A DNA stretch of 64,000 nt from Agaricus subrufescens (GCA_029945375.1 CM057066.1:310001-374000); one strand, 5' to 3'; shown: positions 33,092 to 44,862, numbered from the stretch's first letter. Made by a program: numbers and translations. Notes: generated from the sequence alone by a model not told the origin.

Positions 33092-33811
33092 CTAATCAAA
33101 ACAGCATAGGTCTGGAAGAGGTTTCTATTCAGTCGAGACTTGTTTCACATTTCTATTCTACCCCTATTTTCATTTAATATTTAATCGAGACTCTTACTTT
33201 CACTTTCTTTCTGATTTATTCTCCCCACAAACCACACTCGAGACTCAGTGTATTTCAAAGGGTTGCATTCGCATTCAATTTTATATTTTATATTTTATTT
33301 TCCACATTTACACCAATCTAGTCTCTTCACTGGCTCTACCTCAGACATCCCTCATGCAACACTCCATTTGTATGACAGCACTTCAAAGCACATCGGAGGT
33401 GTTCATGTCCCAGAGGATCCCAACAAATTAGCATCGTTCAAAGGTGGTATTAAAAAATCTCTTACTATGGTGAAAAACAAGAGAACTTAGCATACAATGT
33501 AACTATTCCTTGAGAATGTAGTTTGTTAGCTGTATCATATACATATCTTGATTTTTTACTATGCATGAACAGCTTCTTTAGCATTCATAAAAACTTTGAT
33601 AAATCACACTCTGAAACAACATGTAAAATACTGTCACAAATGCTAGGTCAAAGACTGTCTTCATGACTACTATGGTAAATTACAGGCTATAGAGTCGTAG
33701 TGCAACCACCCCAAAAAATGGAGCCGCCGAAGTACTACAATTTATGGCATCATTGACTGTTTACCGATGATTCACCAGTAAATGACTGTACAACCGGTCT
33801 CACAGTGATAA
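33092..33811. other. intergenic
   Basis: An 80-codon plus ORF (33248-33490) ends with HATLHLYDSTSKHIGGVHVP, which looks somewhat protein-like, but I cannot assign it or find flanking exons. Otherwise AT-rich with nothing recognised. Confidence 0.35.
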
Positions 33812-34599
33812 TTGTGTACGTTTGATGGTTGCGGAAGTTGTTGTTGCAGGTAGTCAACCTGTGGAGCATTTGATGATCAGTTATTCATACACTTTGGTCG
33901 TACACAACGATGAACCCACGATATGGATGCATAGAACTTGCTATATGAGTCACCGGTGCAATTGAGTTCGGGGAAAGGTGTGACGGATCAAGTGAGGTGA
34001 CTTACAAGACGACTATATTCTTCAATGATTGGTGCGCGTGCCAATGAGAACCTCTGAGGACCAAAGGTAGATAACCTGATGTAGATTAACAGTAGTCAGT
34101 ACCATGGGCAGTGCCGATTACAGGTGATAGCCTGGCTACTTGTGTTGATTTATCTTGATCTGGATTGTCTATATGCTCTGTTTCAAAAACAGAAGAAGCG
34201 ATCATTTTAAGATAGATTGAGCATGGAGACGTCCTTAGGGAGCTGTTTTCGGAAGCAGCATATGGCTGATTATCAAGCGATGAAAACCCGTTACTAATAA
34301 ATCATCGAGGCATTCTCCTTGGGATATGAGAAGGCCTGAGCCCGGGTTTCAACATCCCGCAGCGTGGTTTGAACTTATGGTGCTGATTGCAGTTGCAGCT
34401 GCCAGAAGTCAGTTGCTGAGTCAGTGAGATCGGCAATCATCCCGAAAGCTGAGATAGTGCCGATGATGCTGCCAATGCTACCACTCCTCATCGAAAGGCT
34501 GTCCATGCCCATTTGCTTGCTCCGGCTTCTAATGGTTGTGGGAAAGGCATAAAATTGTTGGCAGCCGCAAGTGTTGCCAACACAATTTCCCTCTACCAC

Positions 34600-35099
34600 G
34601 ATGAGAGTGCATTAGAACACGCCCAGAAATGATGGAAATTTCCTATGATAAAATGAAGAATGGACCTGCCAAACTTATTCGGAAAATTAAAAATTAAAAA
34701 AAAGGCTTGCCCTCTAACAAGCCCGGTCCTTTGAGCTGAGCTGAGCTGAGCCTGCACTTAACTACCCACATGGCGAGGTCGGATGAGGGAATGCAATCGG
34801 GTCATCCCAAGTACATCTTTGTATCCTCACTTGGGTATTTGTCCTGTCTCCAAGTGATAGAGTTATGAAGTGCCAAATTAGGATGAGCGTATGCTCACCG
34901 TACAGCTAAGTGGCACCTCAGTCGTATATTTAGTGGCTTTATCCTCCATCGAGTCCAATGGCAGAGATTCCATCGTGATTCTCATGCATAGACACAACCT
35001 TTTATAATCGGGTGTGATGTAGTTTTCAGATACATATATATATTCACGGTCGCCAAGGGTAAAACAAAGTCTAGCCTACATCCTTCATTCGAAATCTCT
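34600..35099. promoter_or_regulatory. upstream region of 7TM gene 1
   Basis: Non-coding. It holds one arm of the GC-rich hairpin seen intact in copy 2 (GAGCTGAGCTGAGC..., 34733-34780) and a TATATATATTCA box about 65 bp before the ATG (near 35035), which is conserved in copy 2 as GATATATATGCA. Confidence 0.4.
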
Positions 35100-36333
35100 A
35101 TGGGGAACAGTACTACGACACCACTACAAGGTGACATACTGCTCATCAATCAGCTTGAACTCGTTGCACCGACCACAGTCGCTGGAGTTTTATATGGCAT
35201 AGCACTCACTCTCTTCTACCTATATGTTCATGCCCTAACTCCTCGGCTTCAGAATGGAGACAGGAAAAAACAAGCCAAACTCATGATTGCGTACAGTATT
35301 GTGATCATGATCTGTGGGCTGTATACTCTCGTATACAATGCGTGGATCACTCAAGAAGCCTACATCAGGCATAGTAGCTATCCAGGGGGCCCATTGGCAT
35401 ACATACTCGGGCTGTCGAACAATCCAGCCAGTTCTGCAAGTTATGTTGGCTCTACCTGTCAACTGGTAGTCGATTCCTTGACGTCAGCAATTCAGGTGCA
35501 TTGTATTTCTTTCGCATCTATTCTCCAAGGTGGCTGAATTCTTGACAAGGTTTGGCGTGTATGGATCATTTGGAGTGCCACTCGATATGCCCATCTGGTT
35601 GCGGTGCTGCCAGTACTGAGTTTCTTGACGTTCACGGGTTAGTGGCTTCCGACTGGCCCCTTCATCCTATGAAATTAGTATTACTTATAATCTTCGAGGG
35701 CTAAGGCTGCGAACACTGATACTTTCATTCACACTATCAATTGCAGAAGCCACTCAACTCGACACCAAGACACAACTAGCCGAAAATACCATTCAAGCAG
35801 CCATCACAATTCTCTGCACTCTGTTGATATCTGTATTTCTCATTTTCATGTCATGGCAGCAAAGGCGACTCATTGGTATGGACAAAATCTTAAATGGTTA
35901 AAATAACTAATGAAGCTCGGCAGGGAAAAATCAAGGATCTGTCAGATACGTGAATATTGTGGCCATGATTGTTGAATCATATGCCTTAGAATCTCTTTGG
36001 CTGTTGTGTACGCTAATTCTTTGGCATTGGCCTACTCTAATTTTCTTTGCAGAGACTCTCCGATACATCGAGGCAAGTTCACGATGGCATCGGCATCAAA
36101 GTTGAATCTAAAAGCATGTCTAGATAATTGCCTACCTCCTTGTGCAATACCGAGTTGCCAAGGGGCAAGCATATGAATCACAAAGAGGACAAAGAAGTAT
36201 CAGTTCCTTACGTTGGAATCATACAAGTCATGCACGGACGCAGCCAGGGGAAGGTAGCGAAATTCATGGCAGCTCTCATATATCTGTTATTCCAGAAGTT
36301 TCGGAAGTTCCGAAAGTTTCCAGTATAGCTTAG
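35100..36333 (+). CDS. 7TM membrane protein 1 (basidiomycete family, function unknown)
   Basis: Five exons. ATG at 35100 gives MGNSTTTPLQGD, then hydrophobic segments GVLYGIALTLFYLYV, LMIAYSIVIMICGLYTLVY and, after the intron at 35495, VWRVWIIWSATRYAHLVAVL. Later exons encode AAITILCTLLISVFLIF and VNIVAMIVESYALESLWLL, then a hydrophilic tail VQYRVAKGQAYESQRG. The pattern is an N-out seven-helix protein like many mushroom receptor-like proteins of unknown ligand. The fourth intron starts with GCAAGT after IRYIE-type coding, and using it keeps the conserved tail in frame. The paralogue at 43640-44862 has the same structure, so both are probably functional. Confidence 0.75.
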
Positions 36334-36762
36334 CATATACTATGGTATCCCTAAGTATACGTTACTATTTCCTAACTCAAATTCTCATTTCACATATCCT
36401 TTGCCTATATCTTTTTTTTCTATATAGCCTCCGCCTCATTGTCTTCTGCTCAGAACCACTCTTTGACTCATTAAAAATACCCTTATAGAAAGATTCCTTG
36501 CAGTATATAACAGCTGTCTTTCTATAGTAGATAGTCACTTTGGTGTTACATTTTGCTGCAAATAAATGAATCGCCTAGAGTACGGATCAAATGAAACGCA
36601 ATTTGATTTGGCTCAATTATTCACGTCATGAAGCAATCATTCGAAAGTTTTGATGGCAGGGCAAAGAGGGTGTATTATTGAGTCTGGTACAGTCAGCTAA
36701 CCAAACCGACAAGGTATCTGTTGCATTTACGACATCAAGCACAACGCATCAACTTGTGAAAA
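36334..36762. other. intergenic between convergent genes
   Basis: 3' ends of the 7TM gene (plus) and the kinase-like gene (minus) face each other. Nothing else seen. Confidence 0.5.
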
Positions 36763-37660
36763 TTATTCTTCCCTTATTACATATCTGTAGCTCGGCCGAT
36801 ATTTCCACCCAACTTTCTGCTGCAAAGGATATGCTAGTGCACCCTCCTCGTCCTGATGTGCCTTTTTATCATACCACTCTTTGTCACTTTCTTCACCTCG
36901 AAAAGTACACTGCGCAAAATCAATCATCACAACTGGGCGACCTAAGTCAGAGGAAGGGACAATGAAGTTGGTAAGGCGAACGTCTTTATTTAATATCTCT
37001 TTATTGGAGAGGGTAGAGATGACGCCCAGCGCGGAAGTTGCGATGGCTTCACGAAATGATTCAAGAGCGAGGTCTTCGAGATTCTGCCCCTCAATATATT
37101 CCAGCAGGACTCCCGGGACATCCGGCTCGAGTGACGGGTGTGAAGACAAATTGATAGCAAACCGTGTCTGACCAAAAAAAATTGGAATGGCCCGGCCTTG
37201 TAGTTCGATCAATTTTTCGTAGACTTGAGTTTCGCGCTGGTAAAAAGAACGCAATGCTGTGTCGAGATGGGCTTCCTTCTCCAGGGGAGAAAGCTCCTTA
37301 TCTTCGTTTTCAAGGTCTATACGCTTAGCATCCCACTCCCCAAACGTTTTAGATTGTCGTTGAGAGAACTCGTGATACTCTTTCGCCAGAGTTGACGTGA
37401 GATTTGGAACGTCATGCCATTTGCGAAGATCAGTGGCGAAATGAGAGTCGAAGAGTTTTAAGACGAATATTGAACTCGCTGGGATACTTGTTTCCTGATC
37501 GCTTCGATCGACTCTGATTTTGAGGACGGGAGAAATGGTGAATGGGTTGAATGTGCGAAGAACTGTGGTTTCGAGCTTTGACGATGATTTGAATGGTTTG
37601 TCAAGGACTGTTCCTGGTTTGAAGTCGAGTACAAATTTCGCTCCCTCTACATATGGGCAT
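36763..37660 (-). CDS. protein-kinase-like protein, intact copy (5' exon unresolved)
   Basis: An open frame of about 300 codons on the minus strand. It runs from CPYVEGAKFVLDFKPGT after an AAAG acceptor at 37660 to a stop at 36763. The C-terminal part has kinase-fold features: VLLEYIEGQNLEDLAL (hinge-like), NKEILNKDVRLTNFIV (catalytic-loop-like, D then N) and VVMIDFAQCTFRG (DFG-like as DFA). It resembles basidiomycete protein-kinase-like genes lacking a standard glycine loop, so activity is uncertain. There is no in-frame ATG at the 5' end. A plausible first exon starts at 38107 (MIASERLVSWSTYF...) with GTGAAA donor, followed by TNPALQLFTAEQQVL, but the link to 37660 is not proven. Confidence 0.6.
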
Positions 37661-38287
37661 CTTTAAACAAGAGGTCAATTCATCGTTCGTGCGATGTGCC
37701 GATGCCTACTCGATAAGTGACATCATCGAGTCACTGGCGGAAGAGACTAATTGCAAACACATACGTTTGCTAGTCAGTTACCAATGGGCCACCTCGAGCA
37801 TACGCTCGCGGACACTATTGGTACCAGGAAGTGATCAGCGTGTCAGCCTGGTGTCAGTCGATGGTGTAAAAGTAAGCATATGTATATGTGGTATTGGCGT
37901 GTGAAAAAATCATTACACATATATCAACCAACCAGTACTTGCTGCTCAGCGGTAAACAGTTGAAGCGCAGGATTAGTCTGAATGTCTCTCGTTGAGTAAG
38001 TTACGGTATTTCACTTGCAGAAGGAGCTGACCGCTATCTTCAGAACGTCCATATATCAAAGAGGCGAAATATGTACTCCAGCTGACGAGCCTTTCACTGG
38101 CAATCATTGTTAAAATTCGAGGGGTTATACTGTTCCCGAGGCTTTCGAGCTGTTGACAGGATTAATACACCATGGAAGAGGAACTGACCCTGATCTCTGT
38201 ATAATCACTGACATAATAGCACGTGACCGCGATGACCCGAACGTCAAGGACCCGGACCTGCTCTTTGAGTAAAGAAGAAAACCTATC
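37661..38287. other. possible 5' exons of the kinase-like gene, or intergenic
   Basis: Minus-strand candidate exons lie near 38107-38015 and 37980-37930. On the plus strand a 74-codon ORF starts with ATG at 37653 and ends at a GTAAGC donor; it overlaps the kinase leader and has no motif. The duplicate copy lacks roughly 350-380 bp from this region. Confidence 0.35.
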
Positions 38288-38809
38288 TCCCTCTTCGCTA
38301 GTTATCATCTCCAGTCTCAAACACAACCTAGCACCTTACTTGGACGTCAGAAACCGCCCGCACGACGCCCAGGATTAGGCTACATCTTATTCCCAGAACC
38401 AGGCTCCTATCAAGCCTTTCTGGACGCTCCGGACAAACATGATTTTCATGCAATAGATGTCACATCAACACCATCAAAGCCTGTCGATACCAAGGAGAAG
38501 TCGTGCAAGGAACAGGAGGAGGCAGAAGAAACGAAATGGCAAGCCGAACAAGAAGAGTACGCGAAACGGGTGAGACGACAACGTGAATTGGAAGCTGAAG
38601 AAGCGCTTAAGGGAGAAGAGGGTTGGGTTCGCAGAGGTGTGTTGAGGGACGCCGACGGAAATAGAGACTGGGCTCGGACACAGGCTATTAGAGATGAACT
38701 CAAATTACGAGATCTTGAAGAGAAGATTCTCGACCGCTGGGAGAAATACGAGAGGTGTTGGGGTGAATTGATGGCGAAGTTAAACGTTGTGTCACACTAT
38801 TCAACCTGA
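38288..38809 (+). pseudogene. NFKBIL1-like gene, start lost and 3' half missing
   Basis: Identical in plan to the intact gene at 46396-47208. The start codon is ATC instead of ATG (CCTATCTCC versus CCTATGTCC). After the motif RWEKYERCWGELMAK the similarity ends at 38788, where the duplicated block stops, and a stop follows within seven codons. It lacks the DVPWP and RWHPDK parts that define the family. Confidence 0.8.
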
Positions 38810-38965
38810 GTTCACTGATTAGGTCAAGGCTCGCGACGTTTACAACTTTGATAGGTATCTCCCCATCGGCCACGTCGCATCCAGAATCCTCACTGAACCT
38901 AAACCAGACCTAGACTATAAGATAGGGCGCACGTTGGGTGCAACGATGTTCGTTCTTCCTCGAAA

Positions 38966-40474
38966 ATGGGTCTCCTACTCGCCGCTGAGATTTTGATCGA
39001 GATACAGGCGTATCTCGATGCATACGCTATTCAATCAATCCATCACTTTCTCAATAACATGTACAAAACTCCTCTGGAACTCCACTACGCGCTCGATTGC
39101 AAGGTGGCCTATGTCCGAGATAATCCCCACTGTCACCTCCCCAGTGGGGATCGACTCCGAATGCTGAGGGATAGTGAAGCTACATGGAGGTAATTAGAAC
39201 CAATTCAATTTCGTTCATACCTAAATATAACGCACGTTGCGACTTCAGTGACATCTCGCCCGCTGTCAAACGAGACCATTATCTATTATTGAAATCTTCT
39301 TCTGATACTATCCGTTCCCTGTTCTACAACAGCTCCTTCCGCTCATCATTCGAACTGGATGACTTGAAGCATATATGTTGTTGTATTGAGGAGCATGACC
39401 TCACCGCCTGCCTAGCATGGTGAGTTAAATTCACCGCCGAAAAAGCTGCAGAGCTCATACGTCCATCCACAGCCGCACCGTTTCTCGCGACAGAGTGGAC
39501 GTGCAAGTGAAATTATTTCAATACTCTACTGGAACCGTGCACCCTCTTGCGAAACGTCCAACCCTCACTCTATGCACTACCCTGGCAGATACTATCCAGG
39601 CTGATGGCTGTACAATGGAGGTCTTTGGCGAAAATCTTGTGTTTACAGTCCACTTGGAGGGTAAAGAGTTGTTGTACGTCTTTGATTGGATGACAGGGAT
39701 GCCCAAATCTGTGAGTCTACTTCAGTGTTGTTTAATCTAAAGAATCGTTTCCCGTTCTAATTCCGCCTACAAGGAACCTCTCTGTATCTCGTATGCAGCG
39801 GGCATTGTTGCCCTCGATGAAAACCCTATTCCCATTCCAGATTTTGCCACATGGTCGCTCCACGTATTTCACCTCCCACCCTCTTCTACAGGAGGCGAGG
39901 TCAAACTCATATGCGAATCATGTCTTTCTGCGCTTTATTACCCAGTCTCACAAGCTTTACGTGGGTGAACTGTCGGAGCGCTCCCAACCCAACCCATAAC
40001 GATAAATTCCCAAAACACGTCCCTTCCTCTGCTCCTTTCATCAACGAAGCAAAGACAGCTCTGATCCCGGTCATATGGGATCTTTGGCACTACGAAACTC
40101 TTGGCCTGGAAAACGGCTATGTCTCGCTATTTACCCATCGACACTCTATTATAAACGCCTTCCCGCTATCGAGCGAATGGTCGACAAATACTACACTGGT
40201 CACCATAGATTGGGAAATGTGGGGGCCCTCTGTAACACGCTGGTGCTCACTTCCTCGGTCCCAATTCCACGGCTTTGATAACATTATCGATGGGCAACGT
40301 ATTGTCCTCCCGGTATCTGCATATCAGCCTAGGATGGATTTATTGAAGGATTACAACAAATGCCATGCCCGTCGGATTCGAGTGGGGAGATATACTAATT
40401 TCAAACATATTATGCTCAAGTCTGATCCAATAGAGAATACATTGCCCTTTTGCGAAGCTTATGTAGCTATCTGA
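38966..40474 (+). CDS. F-box-type protein of a basidiomycete family, possibly degenerate
   Basis: Begins MGLLLAAEILIEIQAYLD, close to the F-box consensus with an Ile/Leu-rich helix, then ...PSGDRLRMLRDSEATW and a GTAATT donor at 39190. Later pieces fit the beta-propeller-like part of mushroom F-box proteins: LLYVFDWMTGMPK (about 39667), CISYAAGIVALDENPIPIPD (from 39783) and a long 3' exon with VTIDWEMWGPSVTRW ... DGQRIVLPVSA to a stop at 40474. Such proteins normally act as substrate adaptors for SCF ubiquitin ligases. Several junctions between 39420 and 39860 do not resolve into one clean frame, so the gene may be decaying. Confidence 0.5.
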
Positions 40475-40715
40475 TGTCGGATCTAGTTAGATTATTAGAG
40501 TTGCTAGTGAGCCTCCTCCCTTATACTGATTTTGATTGATCAAAAGCTCATCTTGTTCAGACTTGTGTATTCTAGGAATAGTTCGGAGTTAGACTGTGGC
40601 GCGTTTAGATCTCTCGCTGAACTCTGTAGTAATTGTTCTCTCAAATATGCCGATCATAACATCCATCGCAAACTTCTAGAGATAGTCTTTCGGAATAGTA
40701 ACTGCGTATCATCGA
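40475..40715. other. intergenic between convergent genes
   Basis: Start of a 90-codon plus ORF (40532-40804) that overlaps the esterase relic antisense; no motif. Confidence 0.4.
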
Positions 40716-41352
40716 TTAAGCGCGCCCTGGACACCAAATACAAACTTGTTTTGCCAACGCCTCATGAACCTTTAATGCTGCATACAGACCGTCAAACCAT
40801 ATAGCCCCGTCAGACGTCTTGGTATCCTCTTCAACAAACCCGTACTTTGACGGTTTGTTTAATAAATCCTCGAAAAATGCGTGTGACAAAAAAAACAGCA
40901 ATGTCGAATCGTCTGCATGAGACTGAAACATGGTCGCTTTGGTCCGCAAATGTTCATTCCATACTCGCACGTTTTTTTGAACTCGTTTACTCCATCCCAT
41001 CTTGAGCACTAGAAAGGCTTCAGGACAGGGAAACGTGAGAATCAATGTAGGGGACATACTCATTGGGGTATGTTGAAACAGAGGAACGTCAATCAGCACA
41101 AAATTTCGCGCTTTAGCCTTGACATGAGCGCATCATCTCCTCTAGCTCCACAATCATTGATACCTAGATAAATAACTGGACGGCATGAACACCACTTTCA
41201 AAGTAGCTGAACTCCGAGAAAATATCGTACGATATGTCGTCTCGTGTGGTTCCAATGGCGGGCTCAACTCGTGGGTGTCCGACTCTGGGAGTTTCCAAAA
41301 AAAACCGCCTGATTTCGCCATCCAAATGAAGACTAGCCGTTGCTCCAGGTAT
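40716..41352 (-). pseudogene. GDSL/SGNH (CE16-like) esterase relic, 5' end cut by duplication
   Basis: The C-terminal part (40716-41110) reads FVLIDVPLFQHTP, then an insertion-rich middle, VRVWNEHL, YGFVEEDTK and AIWFDGLYAALKVHEALA. It matches the end of CE16-type acetylesterases, where the last block normally carries the catalytic Asp-x-x-His in a WxDxLHPT context. Here His is replaced (DGLY). Upstream, a GIND block near 41150 resembles the GTND motif, but frames shift between blocks. The N-terminal GDS part is missing; homology stops at 41353, where duplication copy 2 starts. Confidence 0.6.
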
Positions 41353-41944
41353 AGCGTAATTGTGTACCTTTGATGGTTGCGGAAGTAGTTGTTGTAGGTA
41401 GTCAACCTGTGGAGCGTTTGATGATCAGTCATTTATATGTTTTGGTCATACATAATGACGAACCCATGATATGGATGCATAGAACTTGCTATATGAGTCA
41501 CCACTGCAATCGAGTTCAAGGAATGACTTACAAGATAGCTTGGCTACTTGCGTTGATTTATCTTGATCTGGATTGCTCTGTTTCAAGACCAGAAGAAGCG
41601 CTCATTTTAAGATAGATTGAGCATGGAGATGTCCTTAGGGATCCCCCAGACGTGGTGAAGTGCTGGCTTGGGCTTCAGGCCTGAGCTGAGCGGGCAGGAG
41701 AGCTTGAGAGTGCTCAGGGCTCGGCTTGGGATATGAGCAGGCCCGAGCCCAGGACCTGAGATCGGCAATCATCCAGAAAGCTGAGATAGTGCCGATGATG
41801 TTGCCGATGCCACCCCTCCTCATCAAAAGGCCATCCGTGCCCATTTGCTTGCTTCGACTTCTAATGGTCGTGGGAAAGGCCTAAAATCGTTGGCAGCCCG
41901 CAAGTGTTGCTAACACAATTTCCCTCTACCACTGCGATGAGAGT

Positions 41945-43194
41945 GGGCTACCAGAAATACGAGGAGCCCGCGTGATTGCCCGCGGCAGGCTCCTCATACT
42001 GGTTGAGCCCGCGTCCTGCCCGCGTGGTCCTCTTCGTCCTCGCGTAGTCCGCGAACATGCAGCCTTGCACTCTGGCCTGTGTCCAGCCCGCATGAGGCTT
42101 GTGCTGGATGTCACACAAACAAGCTTTTCATTCTTCGGCATAGTACTAGTTTTATTCTAAGAGACCAATACATAGAGCTATTGTAACGAAACAAAGACAC
42201 AGAGAGTTCATTATTTGACTCTCGTCTGAGTCCGCGCCACCCCGCGTCGAGGGCCCGATTCAGCTGTCCAGCCCGCGTGCAGTCCTCGTACTCACCGCGT
42301 GGATCCTCGTTGGTCCGCGTCTGCCCGCGGGCAGTCCTCCTTGTCTCCGCACCAATCCGCGTGAGTCCTCGTGAGTCCGCGCCCAGCCCTCGTCAGTACC
42401 GCATGCCCCGTCCACTTACTACGTCCCGCCCTCGCCAATCCTTAAGCCAAACAGACATCATCTGCGCCTGCCTGCGTCCTGTCTGCGTACGACTATAATC
42501 AATGATCAGATCAATTATTTACACCTATCTCGTAACTTTCTACATTGCACTGAAAGGCTTTGCTGCTTGTTTGGCCTTTTAGGGCAATGACAGTGGGCGG
42601 AGTGTGTGATCAAAAAGTCCATAACTATATTATATGGCGTCAACTCTTGGCTCCAGGAATATAAGAATACTCATCTGTCCCATATGTAATGTTAATATAA
42701 CACCTTGATACCCGGTCTGCTATTTTCTTTGCAAAATCATAAACTGGTGTCCTAGTAAACAACTTTGCCTCCAGCTAATCTTCTATTGGGCAGTTGTGTC
42801 GTTGGTGGGTGTATCAGAATAATTGCAAATTAGTGTTGTTAATTGTCGGCAACCGAACAGCAAATCAAAAAAGGTATCCATAGGGATGCACCAAACCCTT
42901 GCCTCTCCGCGCCCTACCCTCGCCTCTCCGTGGGCTATACTCGTTTGCCTGCATCAAAATTTCACGGTACTGAAGACTCTTTACAGTGGCCGAATAGACT
43001 CCTTAAGCACTCTCAAACGACTTTACAGGAATATTCACAATGTATATTTAGCATGTAGGTATAACAGAAGGTAGGATTTCTAACGATCGATCTCATCACC
43101 TGTGTTGTGATCCCACGTTTAGCCCGCGTGCATCCCGCGCCAGTCCGCGTGAAATGCCTGTCCGCGCGCGGGCTCCTCGTATTTGCTGTAGCCC
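41945..43194. mobile_element. 1,250-bp non-autonomous TIR element with CCCGCG subterminal repeats
   Basis: The left end GGGCTACCAGAAATACGAGG and the reverse complement of the right end GGGCTACAGCAAATACGAGG form about 30-bp imperfect terminal inverted repeats, both continuing AGCCCGCG. Inside each end (41960-42110, 42225-42490, 43110-43180) the words AGTCCGCGTG, AGCCCGCGT and AGTCCTCGTG recur dozens of times. The middle is AT-rich with no transposase. The element is absent from duplication copy 1, so it inserted after the duplication or was lost there. No clear target-site duplication was found. Confidence 0.7.
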
Positions 43195-43333
43195 CTCCGA
43201 CCTCACCATGTGGCCCGTAGTGAAGTGCAGGCTCGGCTCGGCTAAAAAAAAAATGGCTTGCCCTCCATCAAGCCCGGGCCTTTGAGCCGAGCCGAGCCTG
43301 CACTTCACTACGGGCCACATGGTGAGGTCGGAG
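43195..43333. repeat. perfect 49-bp inverted repeat with 41-bp loop
   Basis: Arm 43195-43243 (CTCCGACCTCACCATGTGGC...) is the exact reverse complement of 43285-43333. The loop has an A-run. It abuts the TIR element with no spacer. Copy 1 has only the right half, diverged (34700-34790). It could form a strong hairpin in RNA or DNA and looks like a MITE-type insertion or gene-conversion product. Confidence 0.85.
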
Positions 43334-43639
43334 CAGGGAATGCAATCGGGTCATCCCAAGTGCATCTTTGTATCCTCACCTGGTATGTGTCCTCGTCTCA
43401 AAGTGACAGAGTTATGGAAGTGCTAAATTAGGACGTGTATTCACAGAGCTAGGTGGCACCTCAGTCTGATACCAGCTTTATCCTCCATAAAGTCCAATGG
43501 TAGAGATTCTACCGTGATTCTCATGCATAGACACAGCCTTTTATAATCGGGTGTGATATAGTTTCAGATACAGATATATATGCATGGCTGCCAAGGGTAA
43601 AACAAAACCTAGCCCGACATCTTTCATTCGAAAATCTCT

Positions 43640-44862
43640 ATGGGGAACAGTACTGCGACACCACTACAAGGTGACATCGTCACTCAGCTTGAACTCGTTA
43701 TACCTACCACGGTCGCTGGAGTTTTATATGGCATAGCACTCACTCTCTTCTGCCTATATGTTCATGCCCTAACTCCTCGGTTTCAGAATGGAGACAGAAA
43801 AAAACAAGCCAAACTCATGATTGCGTATAGTACTGTGATCATGCTCTGCGGGCTGTATAATCTCATATTCAATGCTTGGATCACTCAAGACGGGTACATC
43901 AAGCATAGTAGCTACCCAGGGGGTCCATATTATTACATACTGTCGACCAGTTCAACCAGCCTCGTGACTTCCGTTGACTTGACCTGTCAAGTGGCAACCG
44001 ATGTCTTGACATCAGCAATTCAGGTGCATCGTATTTTTTTTCGCATCTATTCTCCAAGGTGGCTGAATCCTGATCAAGATTTGGCGTGTATGGGTCATTT
44101 GGAGTGCCACTCGATATGCCCATTTGGTTGCAGTGCTGCCAGTACTGGGTTTCTTGACGTTCACGGGTTAGTAACTTCCGACTAGTCCCTTCATCCTATG
44201 AAATCAGTATTACTTATGATCTTCGAGGGCTAAAGCTGAGAACACTAATACTTGAATTTACACTATCGAATGCAGAAGTCGTTCAACTCGACGGTAAGAC
44301 ACAACCAGCCGAAACTGCCATTCAAGCAACCATCACAATTCTCTGCACTCTGTTGGTATCTTTACTTCTAATTTTCAAGTCATGGCAGCACAGCCGACTG
44401 ATCGGTATGGACAAATTCTTAAGTGGTTAAGATAACTAATGAAGCTCTGCAGGGAAAAATCAAGGATCCATCGGATACGTGAATATTGTGGCCATGATTG
44501 TTGAGTCATATGCCTTGGAATCTCTTTGGCTGTTATGTATGCTAGTTCTTTGGCATCGGCCTACTCTAGCTTTCTTTGAAGAGACTGTCCGCTACATCGA
44601 GGCAAGTTCATGATGGCGTTAGTCTCAATGCTGAATTTTAAAGCATGTCTAGATAATTGCCTACCTCCTTGTGCAATACCGAGTTGCCAAGGGGCAAGCA
44701 TATGAATCACAAAGAGGACACAGAAGTATCAGTTCCTTACGTTGGAATCATACAAGTCACACCCGGACGCAGCTTGGGGAAGTTAGCGAAATTCATGGCG
44801 ACTCTCATATGTCTGCTATTCCAGAAGTTACGGAAGTTCCGAAAGTTTCCAATATGGCTTAG
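43640..44862 (+). CDS. 7TM membrane protein 2, paralogue of 35100-36333
   Basis: Five exons: 43640-44023, 44079-44166, 44276-44404, 44453-44601 and 44653-44862. All are in frame, and the fourth intron opens with GCAAGT (a GC-AG intron). MGNSTATPLQGD is followed by hydrophobic segments GVLYGIALTLFCLYV, LMIAYSTVIMLCGLYNLIF, IWRVWVIWSATRYAHLVAVL, ATITILCTLLVSLLLIF and VNIVAMIVESYALESLWLL. The tail VQYRVAKGQAYESQRGHRS is polar. The loop between helices 3 and 4 differs most from the paralogue, which is where ligand contacts might diverge, though no ligand is known. Plasma-membrane location is inferred. Confidence 0.75.

Larger units (their letters stand above)
33812..38788 (+). repeat. segmental duplication, copy 1
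   Basis: Matches 41353-46905 from TAATTGTGTAC on the left to GGCGAAGTT on the right. It holds a 7TM gene, a kinase-like gene and an NFKBIL1-like gene. The right breakpoint is inside the NFKBIL1-like coding region; the left one is in non-coding DNA. Differences are mostly point changes, plus a 1.25 kb element insertion (copy 2 only) and a deletion of roughly 350-380 bp (copy 2). Confidence 0.85.

Noticed and set aside
37653..37904. Plus-strand 74-codon ORF with a GTAAGC donor
   Set aside because: It looks somewhat protein-like but overlaps the leader of the kinase-like gene, has no partner exon I can find, and is deleted in the duplicate.
40532..40804. 90-codon plus-strand ORF after the F-box gene
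   Set aside because: No motif, and partly antisense to the esterase relic.
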